Under the pieces are notes generated by a model that did not search any database, was not told where the DNA came from, and saw only the letters and a list, made by a program, of their open reading frames with translations. Made by a program: the position numbers and the translations under genes. A stretch of DNA of 64,000 bases from Roseiflexus sp. RS-1 (GTDB taxonomy: Bacteria > Chloroflexota > Chloroflexia > Chloroflexales > Roseiflexaceae): the NCBI RefSeq assembly GCF_000016665.1, contig NC_009523.1, forward strand, positions 1,736,001 through 1,800,000, in the 5' to 3' direction. Shown here one piece after another: positions 20,038-28,955 of the stretch. The first letter of the stretch is position 1. Every line of letters begins with the position of its first letter.

Positions 20038-20837
20038 GCATTTTTGACACGTTTCGCAGCCGCCTGCAAGTGCAGGCTACACTCGAAATGCAGACAGCGC
20101 TCTCTGTAGGGGCTCGCCTCTCCCTGGAACCGACGGGTACCGATTTGCCGGTGGTGAAAAGCCCTGATGGCCTGCCCTTCATTCCCGGTTCGTCCATCAA
20201 GGGCGCTGTGCGAACCCAGGCGGAGCGGATTCTGCGCACGGTTAACCGCAGGCCGGACCTGTGGGCCTGTGACCCTTTCGCCGATCCTTGTGTGTCGGGC
20301 GGTCGCAAAGCAGAACTCTGGCAGCAGGCCGAGCAGCAAAACCGCCAGCAAGCCGACATTATCTTTGCTGAATCGGTCTGGAAAGAAAGTTGTACCGCCT
20401 GCCGCCTCTTCGGTTCTCCCTGGTTTGCCGGTCGGCTGGCCTTCAAGGATGCCTATTTGGTCAACGCCGATGACTTGCCCGTGGTCACCCAGATTCGGGA
20501 CGGTGTGGGTATTGATAGGGACCTGGGGGCCGCTCGCTCAAACATCAAGTACGACTTTGAAACGGTAGTACCCGGCGCCCGTTTCGGTGTTGAGATCTTG
20601 GGTGAGAATCTGGAGGACTGGGAGGTGGGCTTTCTCCTAGCTGTGCTCCGCCCGTGGGAGGAAGGAGCACTTTCCCTGGGTGGCAAAGTCACCCGCGGGC
20701 CGGGCTGGGGAGCGCTCCGCGAGATTCGGCTGACCCAGGTAAACCAGCAGAATTTAGTAGACTACCTGATTCAGGGGAAAACCCAGCCTGTTGAACCAGC
20801 TCCGTTCTTACAGGCTTTGCAGGAACGGTTGAGATAG
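20034..20837 (+). CDS. Csm3-like RAMP (Csx7/SSO1426-type Cas7)
   Basis: A 267-residue RAMP. The segment GTDLPVVKSPDGLPFIPGSS carries Asp37 at the position of the Csm3 catalytic Asp, followed by the IKGAVR helix. CTACRLFGSPWFAGRLAFKD, the thumb-like RDGVGIDRD and the late GGKVTRGPGWG complete the family pattern. It should be a backbone subunit that cuts target RNA. The ATG overlaps the preceding stop (ATGA). Confidence 0.9.
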   Translation: MSIFDTFRSRLQVQATLEMQTALSVGARLSLEPTGTDLPVVKSPDGLPFIPGSSIKGAVRTQAERILRTVNRRPDLWACDPFADPCVSGGRKAELWQQAEQQNRQQADIIFAESVWKESCTACRLFGSPWFAGRLAFKDAYLVNADDLPVVTQIRDGVGIDRDLGAARSNIKYDFETVVPGARFGVEILGENLEDWEVGFLLAVLRPWEEGALSLGGKVTRGPGWGALREIRLTQVNQQNLVDYLIQGKTQPVEPAPFLQALQERLR

Positions 20838-20847
20838 GGAGGCTGGC

Positions 20848-21732
20848 ATGCATAAGACACGCTACAACGCCTTACGCCTGACTTTGGAGATCCGTCCACG
20901 TGGTTCTCTGCTCATCAAGGCGGGCGGGCTGTCGGCGGATCCCACGCTGCCGGACATGCAGTTCGTCCGTACCTACCATCCTGAAAAGGGGGAGACAGTC
21001 TACATCCCCGGCTCTTCTCTGAAGGGTGTGGTACGAGGTTTCACTGAAAAGGTGCTGCGCACGCTCGGTCGAACGGACTCCTGGCACTGGGCCTGTCCTA
21101 CGTTTCCGGATGAGCGAGAGAGTTGTGCAAAGCGTCTGGAGAAAGTAGAAGACAGTGCGGTCGTCTACCGTCAATCCTGTGGCGCGTGCCGGATCTTCGG
21201 CCATACTCGCCTCAAGGGCCGGGCCGCGTTCACCGACCTCTTGCCGGCTACTGAAATCAAAACCGAAATCCGGTATGGAGTGGCCATCTCCCGGCTGAGC
21301 CATGCCGTGGCCCAGGGGCCTTTTGAGATGGAAGTTGTAGTAGATGGTGCCTTCATTGGACACCTCTTCCTGGAAAATTACGAACTCTGGCAGCTAGGTC
21401 TTCTGGTGTTGGCTCTGGAGAGTATGAACAATGGGCTGGTTAAGGTAGGCTTTGGTAAGAACCGTGGGTTTGGCGAGGTGGTGGTGACCGTTATGGAAGC
21501 TCAAGTGGAGGAGGCTGGATTCCAGGACGACCCGAATACTCTGCGAGGTCTTGCTGCCTTCGTTGCCAAGGAGGAGCAAGATCGGTATGGTCTTTATGCA
21601 CCAATTCGATTGAACGGGTTGCCCGCACCCGCTCAAAGCCTGAACTTAGGGCTCTATCAGCGGCGAGTATACGATGGCCAGGGGTGGCAATCTATTGCCA
21701 GTGTAGCTATGAATGCCTTGCAAGCAGGCTAG
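20848..21732 (+). CDS. Csm3-like RAMP (Cas7), second SSO1426-type copy
   Basis: A 294-residue RAMP similar in layout to its neighbour: AGGLSADPTLPDMQFVRTY with Asp36 at the catalytic position, TVYIPGSSLKGVVRG, CGACRIFGHTRLKGRAAFTD, RYGVAISRLSHAV and the C-terminal GFGKNRGFGEVVV. It is probably a further backbone subunit with its own target cleavage site. It has a C-terminal extension of about 60 residues beyond the RAMP core. The start follows the preceding stop by 10 bases. Confidence 0.88.
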   Translation: MHKTRYNALRLTLEIRPRGSLLIKAGGLSADPTLPDMQFVRTYHPEKGETVYIPGSSLKGVVRGFTEKVLRTLGRTDSWHWACPTFPDERESCAKRLEKVEDSAVVYRQSCGACRIFGHTRLKGRAAFTDLLPATEIKTEIRYGVAISRLSHAVAQGPFEMEVVVDGAFIGHLFLENYELWQLGLLVLALESMNNGLVKVGFGKNRGFGEVVVTVMEAQVEEAGFQDDPNTLRGLAAFVAKEEQDRYGLYAPIRLNGLPAPAQSLNLGLYQRRVYDGQGWQSIASVAMNALQAG

Positions 21733-21742
21733 AAGAGAAGAT

Positions 21743-22198
21743 ATGGAACGCCAGCAAGTTTATGTCCATTCTTTGAATGGTTCACCAGACATTCTGCAAG
21801 GCCAGTCTGCTGTACTTGGCAATCCTCTATACCACTGGGTTGCTGACCCTCTCACCTTTCGTATGGGTAATGGTATTCCTCAAGACTGGTTGGAGACCGG
21901 ATCGCTTTTCGGACCTCAAGGCGAACTGCGCTGGTGGCGAGAGGGAGCTGAGTATCGAGGCCTTCTACTCACAAAGACGCCCGTCGCCGGATTAACCCCT
22001 CTCTCGGAAGAGTGGGAGGGCGAGGAACAGATCTTCTTCCTTCAATCCCTGGATGACCGCCGGTTACGCCCGTCCTTCTCGGCTTACCCTGGGGTGGGGC
22101 AGGAAGGGTGTTGGCGGGGAATGGTGTATTACCGTGATGGAATTCCTGTTTTTCTTAGTCCTCGGGCACTGATACCTGGGAATGGAGGCGATCAATGA
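21743..22198 (+). CDS. csx19: Csx19-like type III-D accessory protein
   Basis: About 151 residues. The core TGSLFGPQGELRWWREGAEY then RGLLLTKT is the pattern I associate with Csx19 (all1473 group), an uncharacterised gene that accompanies csx10 in III-D loci. The fold appears all-beta and no catalytic motif is visible. The ATG at 21743 starts just after the previous gene; an upstream in-frame ATG at 21713 would overlap it. Its stop overlaps the next start. Likely a complex-associated protein of unknown job. Confidence 0.6.
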   Translation: MERQQVYVHSLNGSPDILQGQSAVLGNPLYHWVADPLTFRMGNGIPQDWLETGSLFGPQGELRWWREGAEYRGLLLTKTPVAGLTPLSEEWEGEEQIFFLQSLDDRRLRPSFSAYPGVGQEGCWRGMVYYRDGIPVFLSPRALIPGNGGDQ

Positions 22199-23187
22199 GC
22201 CCACAGCAACCTGGACCCAAACCCTTCTTCTGGGTGGCGCTAGATAAGGCAAAGCCGCCAAAAGGAAGACCCCACCTGCACGAACGCTTTTCCGGCCTGA
22301 GCGGGCGGATTGTGTTCCAGATAGAAGTGCTTTCCCAGTACCTCTACGTGGGGAGCGGCATCCTGGACCTTTTCACGCCACCTGGAGAGAAGCTGGAATA
22401 CGCCTATTATGCTTTTGCCCGACGGAATGGTCAGCTAGTCATTCCCGGCACAGGGATCAAGGGGGCCGTGCGCGGGGTGTACGAGGCCCTTACGAACTCG
22501 TGCGTCTCACAGCGAGGGCGTGATGAACGAATGCCAGGGTCTCACCAGGCCTGCCAGGGAATCAAAAAAGGAGAGGAACAGCAGGCAGTGCTTTGTCCGG
22601 CCTGCCGGCTCTTCGGTGTCACAGGCTACCGTGGTCGGGTGCACTTCACTGATGCAACCCCAATAGACCAGATACAGACCACCCGCATCAAAATCTCCGA
22701 TCTATGGCCGCCGCGACAGAGCAAAGGGCGCAAGTTCTATCAGAGCAGGCGCTTCCAGAGCCTGGATATGCGACCCAAAAAGAGCCACCGCTACCTGGAG
22801 GTGGTGTCTAAAGGAAGCCGCTTTGAGACCACCCTGGTCTTTGAGAACCTGGAGGAGGCGGAAATGGGGGCCTTGTTGCACGCCTTGGGCCTCGGTCCTC
22901 ATCCTCAGAGACCGGACGAGGTGGATCAGGCCTTTCCCATCAAACTAGGAGGAGCAAAACCGCGTTGCCTCGGGAGCGTGCGGTTTGTTCCACAGGATAT
23001 CTACCTGGTGGATGCAACAGACCCCCTGGGCTCTCTTGTCCAGAGAGGCCGACTTCTGGATGGCTTGACTGCACAGCTACGCCAGTGGCTTAAGAATGTG
23101 GGCAGTCTGCTGGATCAGAAAGCCTGGGAAAGCTTCCTTCAGGAAGCCAAACCCAAAAATGAGCCTTGCCCCAAGGAGGTGTACTGA
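22195..23187 (+). CDS. RAMP protein, Cas7-like, probably non-cleaving
   Basis: A 330-residue RAMP with LYVGSGILDL, QLVIPGTGIKGAVRGVYEAL, CPACRLFGVTGYRGRVHFTD, a basic central insert rich in Lys/Arg and Ser, and a late Gly-containing GGAKPRCLGSVRF. Where the Csm3-like neighbours carry Asp, this protein reads LEYAYYAFARR, so it is probably not an RNA cutter. It likely caps the distal end of the complex, like Csm5 or Cmr1/6. It overlaps csx19 by four bases. Confidence 0.82.
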   Translation: MSPQQPGPKPFFWVALDKAKPPKGRPHLHERFSGLSGRIVFQIEVLSQYLYVGSGILDLFTPPGEKLEYAYYAFARRNGQLVIPGTGIKGAVRGVYEALTNSCVSQRGRDERMPGSHQACQGIKKGEEQQAVLCPACRLFGVTGYRGRVHFTDATPIDQIQTTRIKISDLWPPRQSKGRKFYQSRRFQSLDMRPKKSHRYLEVVSKGSRFETTLVFENLEEAEMGALLHALGLGPHPQRPDEVDQAFPIKLGGAKPRCLGSVRFVPQDIYLVDATDPLGSLVQRGRLLDGLTAQLRQWLKNVGSLLDQKAWESFLQEAKPKNEPCPKEVY

Positions 23188-23189
23188 TA

Positions 23190-23504
23190 ATGTTAGACAA
23201 CCACATCCAACTTGCTGAACAGATTGCCAGTAAACTGCCTGAGGTTTCGCGTAACGAGTGGATGCGCTGGATGCAAATGGCTGAACGACAGGGTCTGGAT
23301 CGTGCAGTGGCTTATGCCGAGCGATTAGGCGAAGATCCTACCCTTCGCCCGGCCGTGCAAAGGGATAACAAACTGATAGCTCAGGCGATTCGGTCGAATT
23401 TGTCGGCCCTCAAACGTCTCCCTGAAAACAGCCAGAAGAAGACATCTGGCTACGTTGGTTGGCTTTTGCGTATACGTACCGTCCGTGGTTCGCTTCGGGA
23501 GTAG
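23190..23504 (+). CDS. Small helical protein in the III-D operon
   Basis: A 104-residue, mainly helical protein with a strongly basic C-terminal tail (SQKKTSGYVGWLLRIRTVRG). The ATG at 23190 has AAGGAGG upstream, overlapping the end of the RAMP gene. I do not recognise a family. It directly precedes a PIN-domain gene, 8 bases away, so it could be an antitoxin-like partner of that nuclease or an additional small subunit of the effector complex. Confidence 0.6.
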   Translation: MLDNHIQLAEQIASKLPEVSRNEWMRWMQMAERQGLDRAVAYAERLGEDPTLRPAVQRDNKLIAQAIRSNLSALKRLPENSQKKTSGYVGWLLRIRTVRGSLRE

Positions 23505-23512
23505 GACCAAGA

Positions 23513-23971
23513 ATGAGGTTTGTGTTTGATACCAGCGTTCTCATTGCTTATCTCCGAGGTGAAGCGGAAGCTGCTGACGCTGTAGTCGTAGCTTCCAATT
23601 GTGGTGGTATTCTTGTCTCCCAGATCAGTCTCATGGAACTTTATAGCTCTCAAAACCGACGCAATGCTGATATCGATAGAGAAGTGAGGAGCATTCATGC
23701 GTTAGAGCAAGCATACGGTCTTCGTCTCGTTCCTTGCTCTGAAACCGCTCAGAAATGGGCTTTCAAGATTATGAAGGCATTCCGTTCTCCTTTAGGAAGA
23801 AATGCTTTACCTGATGCCCTTATCATCGGGACGGGTATTGCTTATCGGGGGTGGTTGGTCACTTCTGACGGACACTGGGCACAGATCGCACAGGACAACG
23901 AGCAACGCCAGTTGCTCACTATCAGGCTCAAAGTGCTATCGCCATCAGAGCTTGTACGGAGGTTTGGATAA
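23513..23971 (+). CDS. PIN-domain (VapC-like) ribonuclease
   Basis: A 152-residue PIN protein. Acidic residues expected for the metal site are seen in FVFDTSVLIAYL (first Asp), SLMELYSS (Glu), LPDALIIGTGI (Asp) and LVTSDGHW (Asp). This is the VapC toxin/RNase fold. Its position, tightly packed between effector-complex genes and CARF genes, suggests it was recruited into the CRISPR operon; there is no typical VapB upstream, only an unrecognised 104-residue protein. Its stop overlaps the next start by one base. Confidence 0.85.
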   Translation: MRFVFDTSVLIAYLRGEAEAADAVVVASNCGGILVSQISLMELYSSQNRRNADIDREVRSIHALEQAYGLRLVPCSETAQKWAFKIMKAFRSPLGRNALPDALIIGTGIAYRGWLVTSDGHWAQIAQDNEQRQLLTIRLKVLSPSELVRRFG

Positions 23972-24978
23972 TGTCTAAGAAACTACTCATTGCAACGCTG
24001 GGCACTGCTCCAGCAGTGGTGACCGAGGCCGTGGACTTGCTGACCCAACAGAACTGCCGACCGGACGGTGTCATCTTGCTCAGAACCGAAGACCATGATG
24101 TTCGCGAAGCCTATGAGTTGCTGGCAACTCATCTCCCTCAACACGACAACTTGACCTGGGTGGAGCCTGTATCCATCGGCCAGTACGGAGACGTGGATAC
24201 CCCTGAGGCGGCCGTAGAGTTTATGCAGGAGACATGCCGCATTCTGAAGACCTACCGCGATGCAGGCTACCGACTTTTCGTGAGCATTGCTGGCGGCCGC
24301 AAAGCGATGTCGGCGCTTCTGGCCCTGGCCGTGCAGTTCTACGGCGCCGAACGGCTGTTTCACATCTGGGTGCCGCCGTGGTTGGAGGCGGAGGGCGAGA
24401 TTGCCCAATTCCGCAATCTCCCGGAAGAAGATCTCATCCAGAAGCTACATCCGCCTCTGAATACGATGACTCCGGAGGACCGCCCACGCCTGGTAGACCT
24501 GCCTTTCATCGGCCTCTTCCCGTGGCTGGAAGATATCCGGGATGCACTGAAAGGTGTAGTTTCCCCTGAACGCTCCTTAAAGACTCTGTTGCAAGCCAAT
24601 AATTTGTTGGACTCTCAGGCAAGGCCTACCAAGCTGGGAACTGCCGTTTTGACTATTCTGGAAGGCGTGGAGGGGTTACCCCCAGCACGTCAGGAAGAGT
24701 GCAAAATTGCTATCGCCAAACATCACGACCGCGATCGCCTGGAGCGCTTTGCGCGGGAACTCTGTAGCCGCTTTCCCTTTATCACTCAGACTCAAAGCGG
24801 CGAGTGGCGCTCCGGTGAGGCGAAGGTCAAGGCGGAGTCACCCAATCGCCTAAGGGTTTTTGAGTCTTTGGGCAAGGATTTTCAGATGCAACTGATCCTG
24901 GAAACGACGGCCACCACCTCTGGCCAACTGGAAGCTGCCAGACGAGCCGTAGAGCGCTACCTGGAGCGAAGGAGGTAG
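23971..24978 (+). CDS. CARF protein, Csx14-like ring nuclease/effector
   Basis: A 335-residue protein. The N-terminus LLIATLGTAPAVVTEAVDLL and the motif VSIAGGRKAMSALLALAVQF (about 104-123) define the CARF fold of the NE0113/Csx14 family. Such proteins bind cyclic oligoadenylate and several act as ring nucleases that switch the signal off. The C-terminal half (about 200-335) is basic and helical with no HEPN RxxxxH motif that I can see. Role here: sensing or clearing cOA made by Cas10. Confidence 0.8.
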   Translation: MSKKLLIATLGTAPAVVTEAVDLLTQQNCRPDGVILLRTEDHDVREAYELLATHLPQHDNLTWVEPVSIGQYGDVDTPEAAVEFMQETCRILKTYRDAGYRLFVSIAGGRKAMSALLALAVQFYGAERLFHIWVPPWLEAEGEIAQFRNLPEEDLIQKLHPPLNTMTPEDRPRLVDLPFIGLFPWLEDIRDALKGVVSPERSLKTLLQANNLLDSQARPTKLGTAVLTILEGVEGLPPARQEECKIAIAKHHDRDRLERFARELCSRFPFITQTQSGEWRSGEAKVKAESPNRLRVFESLGKDFQMQLILETTATTSGQLEAARRAVERYLERRR

Positions 24979-24999
24979 AGCATAGGTGCCTACCACCTC

Positions 25000-25956
25000 A
25001 TGGGCCTGGGCCGCTCCCCAGGCACCGTCATCGGGCTACTGACCTACCTGGCCCACCGTTATAACCGCTGGAACGCCGATGACCGGCGCTTCTTCGCCCG
25101 CTCCGGCGAAGTCCGCCAGCGCCGGGCCGGCGAGAGGGTCGGCGATGTGCAGGCGCTGGTCCTGTTCACCACGCTGGAGGTGCTGAGCGGCGAGGCCAAG
25201 GCCTTTGACTATGTGAATAACCCGCCGGGCGAAATCGCAACGGGTCCCCAACAGTCCGGAAGGCCGATGAAAGAGGTCCTGCGCGAATTGTTGCGCCGCG
25301 AATGGCCGGCCATCAGTGGCGGGCGAAAGAAGGGCGCCATCTTCTGTTGCAGAGTAGACCGCCGTGACATCAGTACCACCTACGAGCGGGTGGTCCGCGT
25401 CGTCGCCGCCCTGGCCAGCGTGGGCGGGCAGGGCAAGGAGATGTGGGCCAACCTGACCGGCGGCAATAATGTGATCAATCTGGCGCTGGAATTAGCTGCC
25501 ACTCTTTCCGGTGATATAGCCCGTCTCTACTACGTCCAGGCCGAGAACGAGGCTGCCGAAAAGTGCGTGCGCTACACCGCCGAGAACAGCTACTGGGTGG
25601 ACCTGCCGGTGATGCCCCTGGCGTTAGGCCGACTTCGTCAGACCATCATTCAGGTTCTGAATGACAATGGTCCAATTTCGCTGGAAGACCTGTACAGTTA
25701 CCTGCAAAATAAGTACTGGGACTTGAGCCGGGGGCTGACCTCAAAAGAGACACTCCGCAATGAGTATCTGGCCCCATTGTGGAAGCAAGGCCTCATTGCC
25801 GAGGCAGAAGGCGGCTATGTCGTCGGTCCGCAATGGGAGCTGATCCGACCTTACCAGGAGCTTTTGCAGAAAGCGCGAGATGTCACATTGACCATCGAGA
25901 AGCTAGCCGAGGAGAACAAGGATTGGTTGGAAAAAGAAGAGGTGTCGTGGAACTGA
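25000..25956 (+). CDS. CARF protein with C-terminal winged-helix domain
   Basis: A 318-residue protein. The CARF core includes MWANLTGGNNVINLALELAA and a beta strand IARLYYVQAE. A C-terminal region of about 100 residues (TIIQVLNDNGPISLEDLYSY, YLAPLWKQGLIAEAEGGYVV) looks like a winged helix, as in Csa3-type regulators. Translation may start earlier: in frame, IGAYHL precedes the ATG and AGGAGG sits seven bases before the ATA codon at 24982. That would imply a mutated or non-standard start. Likely a cOA-responsive regulator. Confidence 0.75.
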   Translation: MGLGRSPGTVIGLLTYLAHRYNRWNADDRRFFARSGEVRQRRAGERVGDVQALVLFTTLEVLSGEAKAFDYVNNPPGEIATGPQQSGRPMKEVLRELLRREWPAISGGRKKGAIFCCRVDRRDISTTYERVVRVVAALASVGGQGKEMWANLTGGNNVINLALELAATLSGDIARLYYVQAENEAAEKCVRYTAENSYWVDLPVMPLALGRLRQTIIQVLNDNGPISLEDLYSYLQNKYWDLSRGLTSKETLRNEYLAPLWKQGLIAEAEGGYVVGPQWELIRPYQELLQKARDVTLTIEKLAEENKDWLEKEEVSWN

Positions 25957-25988
25957 ATGGCTCTTCTCACCAATCCCCAGGAGATTCG

Positions 25989-26894
25989 ATGATGACAACC
26001 CTCATCCAGCTTATCGGTGCGCAGCCGCTGCCGAACCTGTTACCATGGCTGCATCTTAAACCCGATCAGACAATGCTGATCTACACACCACAAACCGATC
26101 AGGTCAGACAGCGCATTGAGTCAGTTATTGGCCAGTGTCACTCAATCCGGTGTGATGCCTACGATATTGAGAGTCTGGTCAAGGCGCTTGATGCAGAGCT
26201 GGCAAGTCAGCAGAACTCTGACCTTATTTTTAACCTTACTGGCGGTACCAAAGCGATGGTGCTGGCGGCAAATCAGGTAGCAATGAAGCGTGGTGCACTG
26301 GTTGTTTATCTTGAGAGTGAGCGCACTCAGAACGTTCTTTATGAGTACCGTTACGATAACCAGCAAAAGTTGCGTTTGCAAGGGAAAACCCTTTTACCAG
26401 AGCTTATTACCATCGAACAATTTCTTGATGCCCACATCGGCAAGGGGCAATGGCAGGAGGCAGGTCCCTCGAAAGATATTGGCGGTGCCTTTGAACAGGC
26501 GGTTGCCGATGCGATACGGGCCAGACTGTCGCAGGCTGAGGTAAAACAAGGGATCAAGTTCCTGGGAAGTGATAGGCGACCACAGGTAGATCTGGACATT
26601 GTTGTGCGCTGTGGTAATCAATTTGCCCGTATTGAGTGCAAATCACAAGGAAAGACAACCACGCTGGATGCGGCGAAGCAATTGAACCTGGTGAGCGAGC
26701 TGCTCGGCACGTATACGCGAAAGTTCATCGCTCTGAGTAATGACCCGAACCCCGAACATCAAGCAGTTTATGAGGCAACACGCACAACGGTGATCGTATT
26801 GAGCAGCTTTAGCGATACAAACCTGTCTGACAACGATCAGCAGAACTTGGCTAAAACTATCGCGCAGGCTATTGGATGTACTTTGGGGGAGTGA
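25989..26894 (+). CDS. Can2/Card1-like CARF PD-(D/E)xK nuclease
   Basis: A 301-residue protein. The CARF domain carries FNLTGGTKAM (81-90), the ligand-binding loop of the DUF1887 group. The C-terminal nuclease has the PD-(D/E)xK set: GGAFEQ with Glu169, QVDLDIVV with Asp201 and IECK with Glu216 and Lys218. Relatives (Can2, Card1) are activated by cyclic tetra-adenylate to nick or cut DNA and RNA. AGGAG precedes the ATG. This is the most clear-cut effector of the module. Confidence 0.88.
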   Translation: MMTTLIQLIGAQPLPNLLPWLHLKPDQTMLIYTPQTDQVRQRIESVIGQCHSIRCDAYDIESLVKALDAELASQQNSDLIFNLTGGTKAMVLAANQVAMKRGALVVYLESERTQNVLYEYRYDNQQKLRLQGKTLLPELITIEQFLDAHIGKGQWQEAGPSKDIGGAFEQAVADAIRARLSQAEVKQGIKFLGSDRRPQVDLDIVVRCGNQFARIECKSQGKTTTLDAAKQLNLVSELLGTYTRKFIALSNDPNPEHQAVYEATRTTVIVLSSFSDTNLSDNDQQNLAKTIAQAIGCTLGE

Positions 26895-26945
26895 ACGGTT
26901 AGACAAAGGCTTTGCCTTCGCCTATTCATTGTACTGCCTGAAGAG

Positions 26946-28121
<1,176 letters not shown>

Positions 28122-28128
28122 CTTACGA

Positions 28129-28362
28129 GTGCTGGCAAATAATCGCAATGCTTTGCTGCTGGCGAAGGTGGCAGCGTTGCTGCATGATGTGGGGAAATTC
28201 TGCAATTTGCATATTGAAGCACATACGATAGGCAGATCACGAAAGTGGTCAAATGATCATGCCTATAATGCGATAATAGATAGTCCGATTACTGTTATTC
28301 ATCTGAGCAATGCGGCGGCAAAGTTGAAGAAGCCTGATTCTCTAGACTTCATCAAGGTTTAA
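28129..28362 (+). pseudogene. Fragment of an HD-domain protein (Cas10/Csx11-like)
   Basis: A frame of 77 residues with LLLAKVAALLHDVGKFCNLH, the HD motif seen at the N-terminus of Cas10 and Csx11 proteins, then NDHAYNAIIDSPITVIH. It ends at 28362, where repeat sequence follows. The domain is far too short to be complete. It starts at GTG eight bases after the HEPN stop. Reading: the remaining N-terminus of a second type III large subunit. A stand-alone small HD protein is less likely. Confidence 0.6.
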
Positions 28363-28389
28363 TAGTAATACTATTTTCATAAACTAAAA

Positions 28390-28760
28390 TAATGAGGATT
28401 GGAGCATTAAATCCGCTATGCGCCTCGTACCGTCGGGCTAATGGAGATTAAGAATATAAACCGGTATTCGCCCTTGCCGTGGGGCTGAAGCCCTCGGCTA
28501 TACGGGGCAAAGCCCGCCTGCGCGGGCTAGAGCCGAATAATTACCCAAAGACCATAAGCCCTCGGCTATGCAAGGCGAAGCCCGCCTGCGCGGGGTATAC
28601 CGGATTATTTCTTCAAAGACCATAATTTCGGTCTACACTCCGCCCTGGGAATGGCGCGCCCCACGCGATAACCGAAATACATTTCGGTCTACACTCCGCT
28701 GGAAGCGGGCATCTCGCGCGAAACGGCAGGCTCAGACAGGGGTCAACGTATCTGAGAAAT
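28390..28760. repeat. Nested family A and family B repeats
   Basis: A complete family A copy (28441-28555, TGG...CCA flanked by TAA on both sides) sits within another family A copy whose halves are 28390-28440 and 28556-28623. Right of that lies a partial family B (28624-28760) with two ATTTCGGTCTACACTCCGC blocks. No gene is seen between 28363 and 28942. Confidence 0.75.
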
Positions 28761-28955
28761 AACGCCCAACGTTCACCGCCCAACGTTCACCGCCCAACCT
28801 TCACCCTTCACCGCCCAACGCCCAACCTTCACCCTTCAACTCACCGCTCACCGCTCCCCAGCACGCCAGCACACAACGCCCACCGCCCACCGCCCAACCT
28901 TCAACCTTCAACCCTCAACCTTCAACCTTCAACCCTCAACCTTCAACCTTCACCC
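28761..28955. repeat. Imperfect short tandem array (CGCCCAACGTTCAC / CCTTCAA type)
   Basis: Degenerate units such as CGCCCAACGTTCAC and CAACCTTCAACC repeat without a strict period, running into the 3' end of trpD. The same sequence style reappears at 33506-34281 on the other side of the trp operon. Confidence 0.8.
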
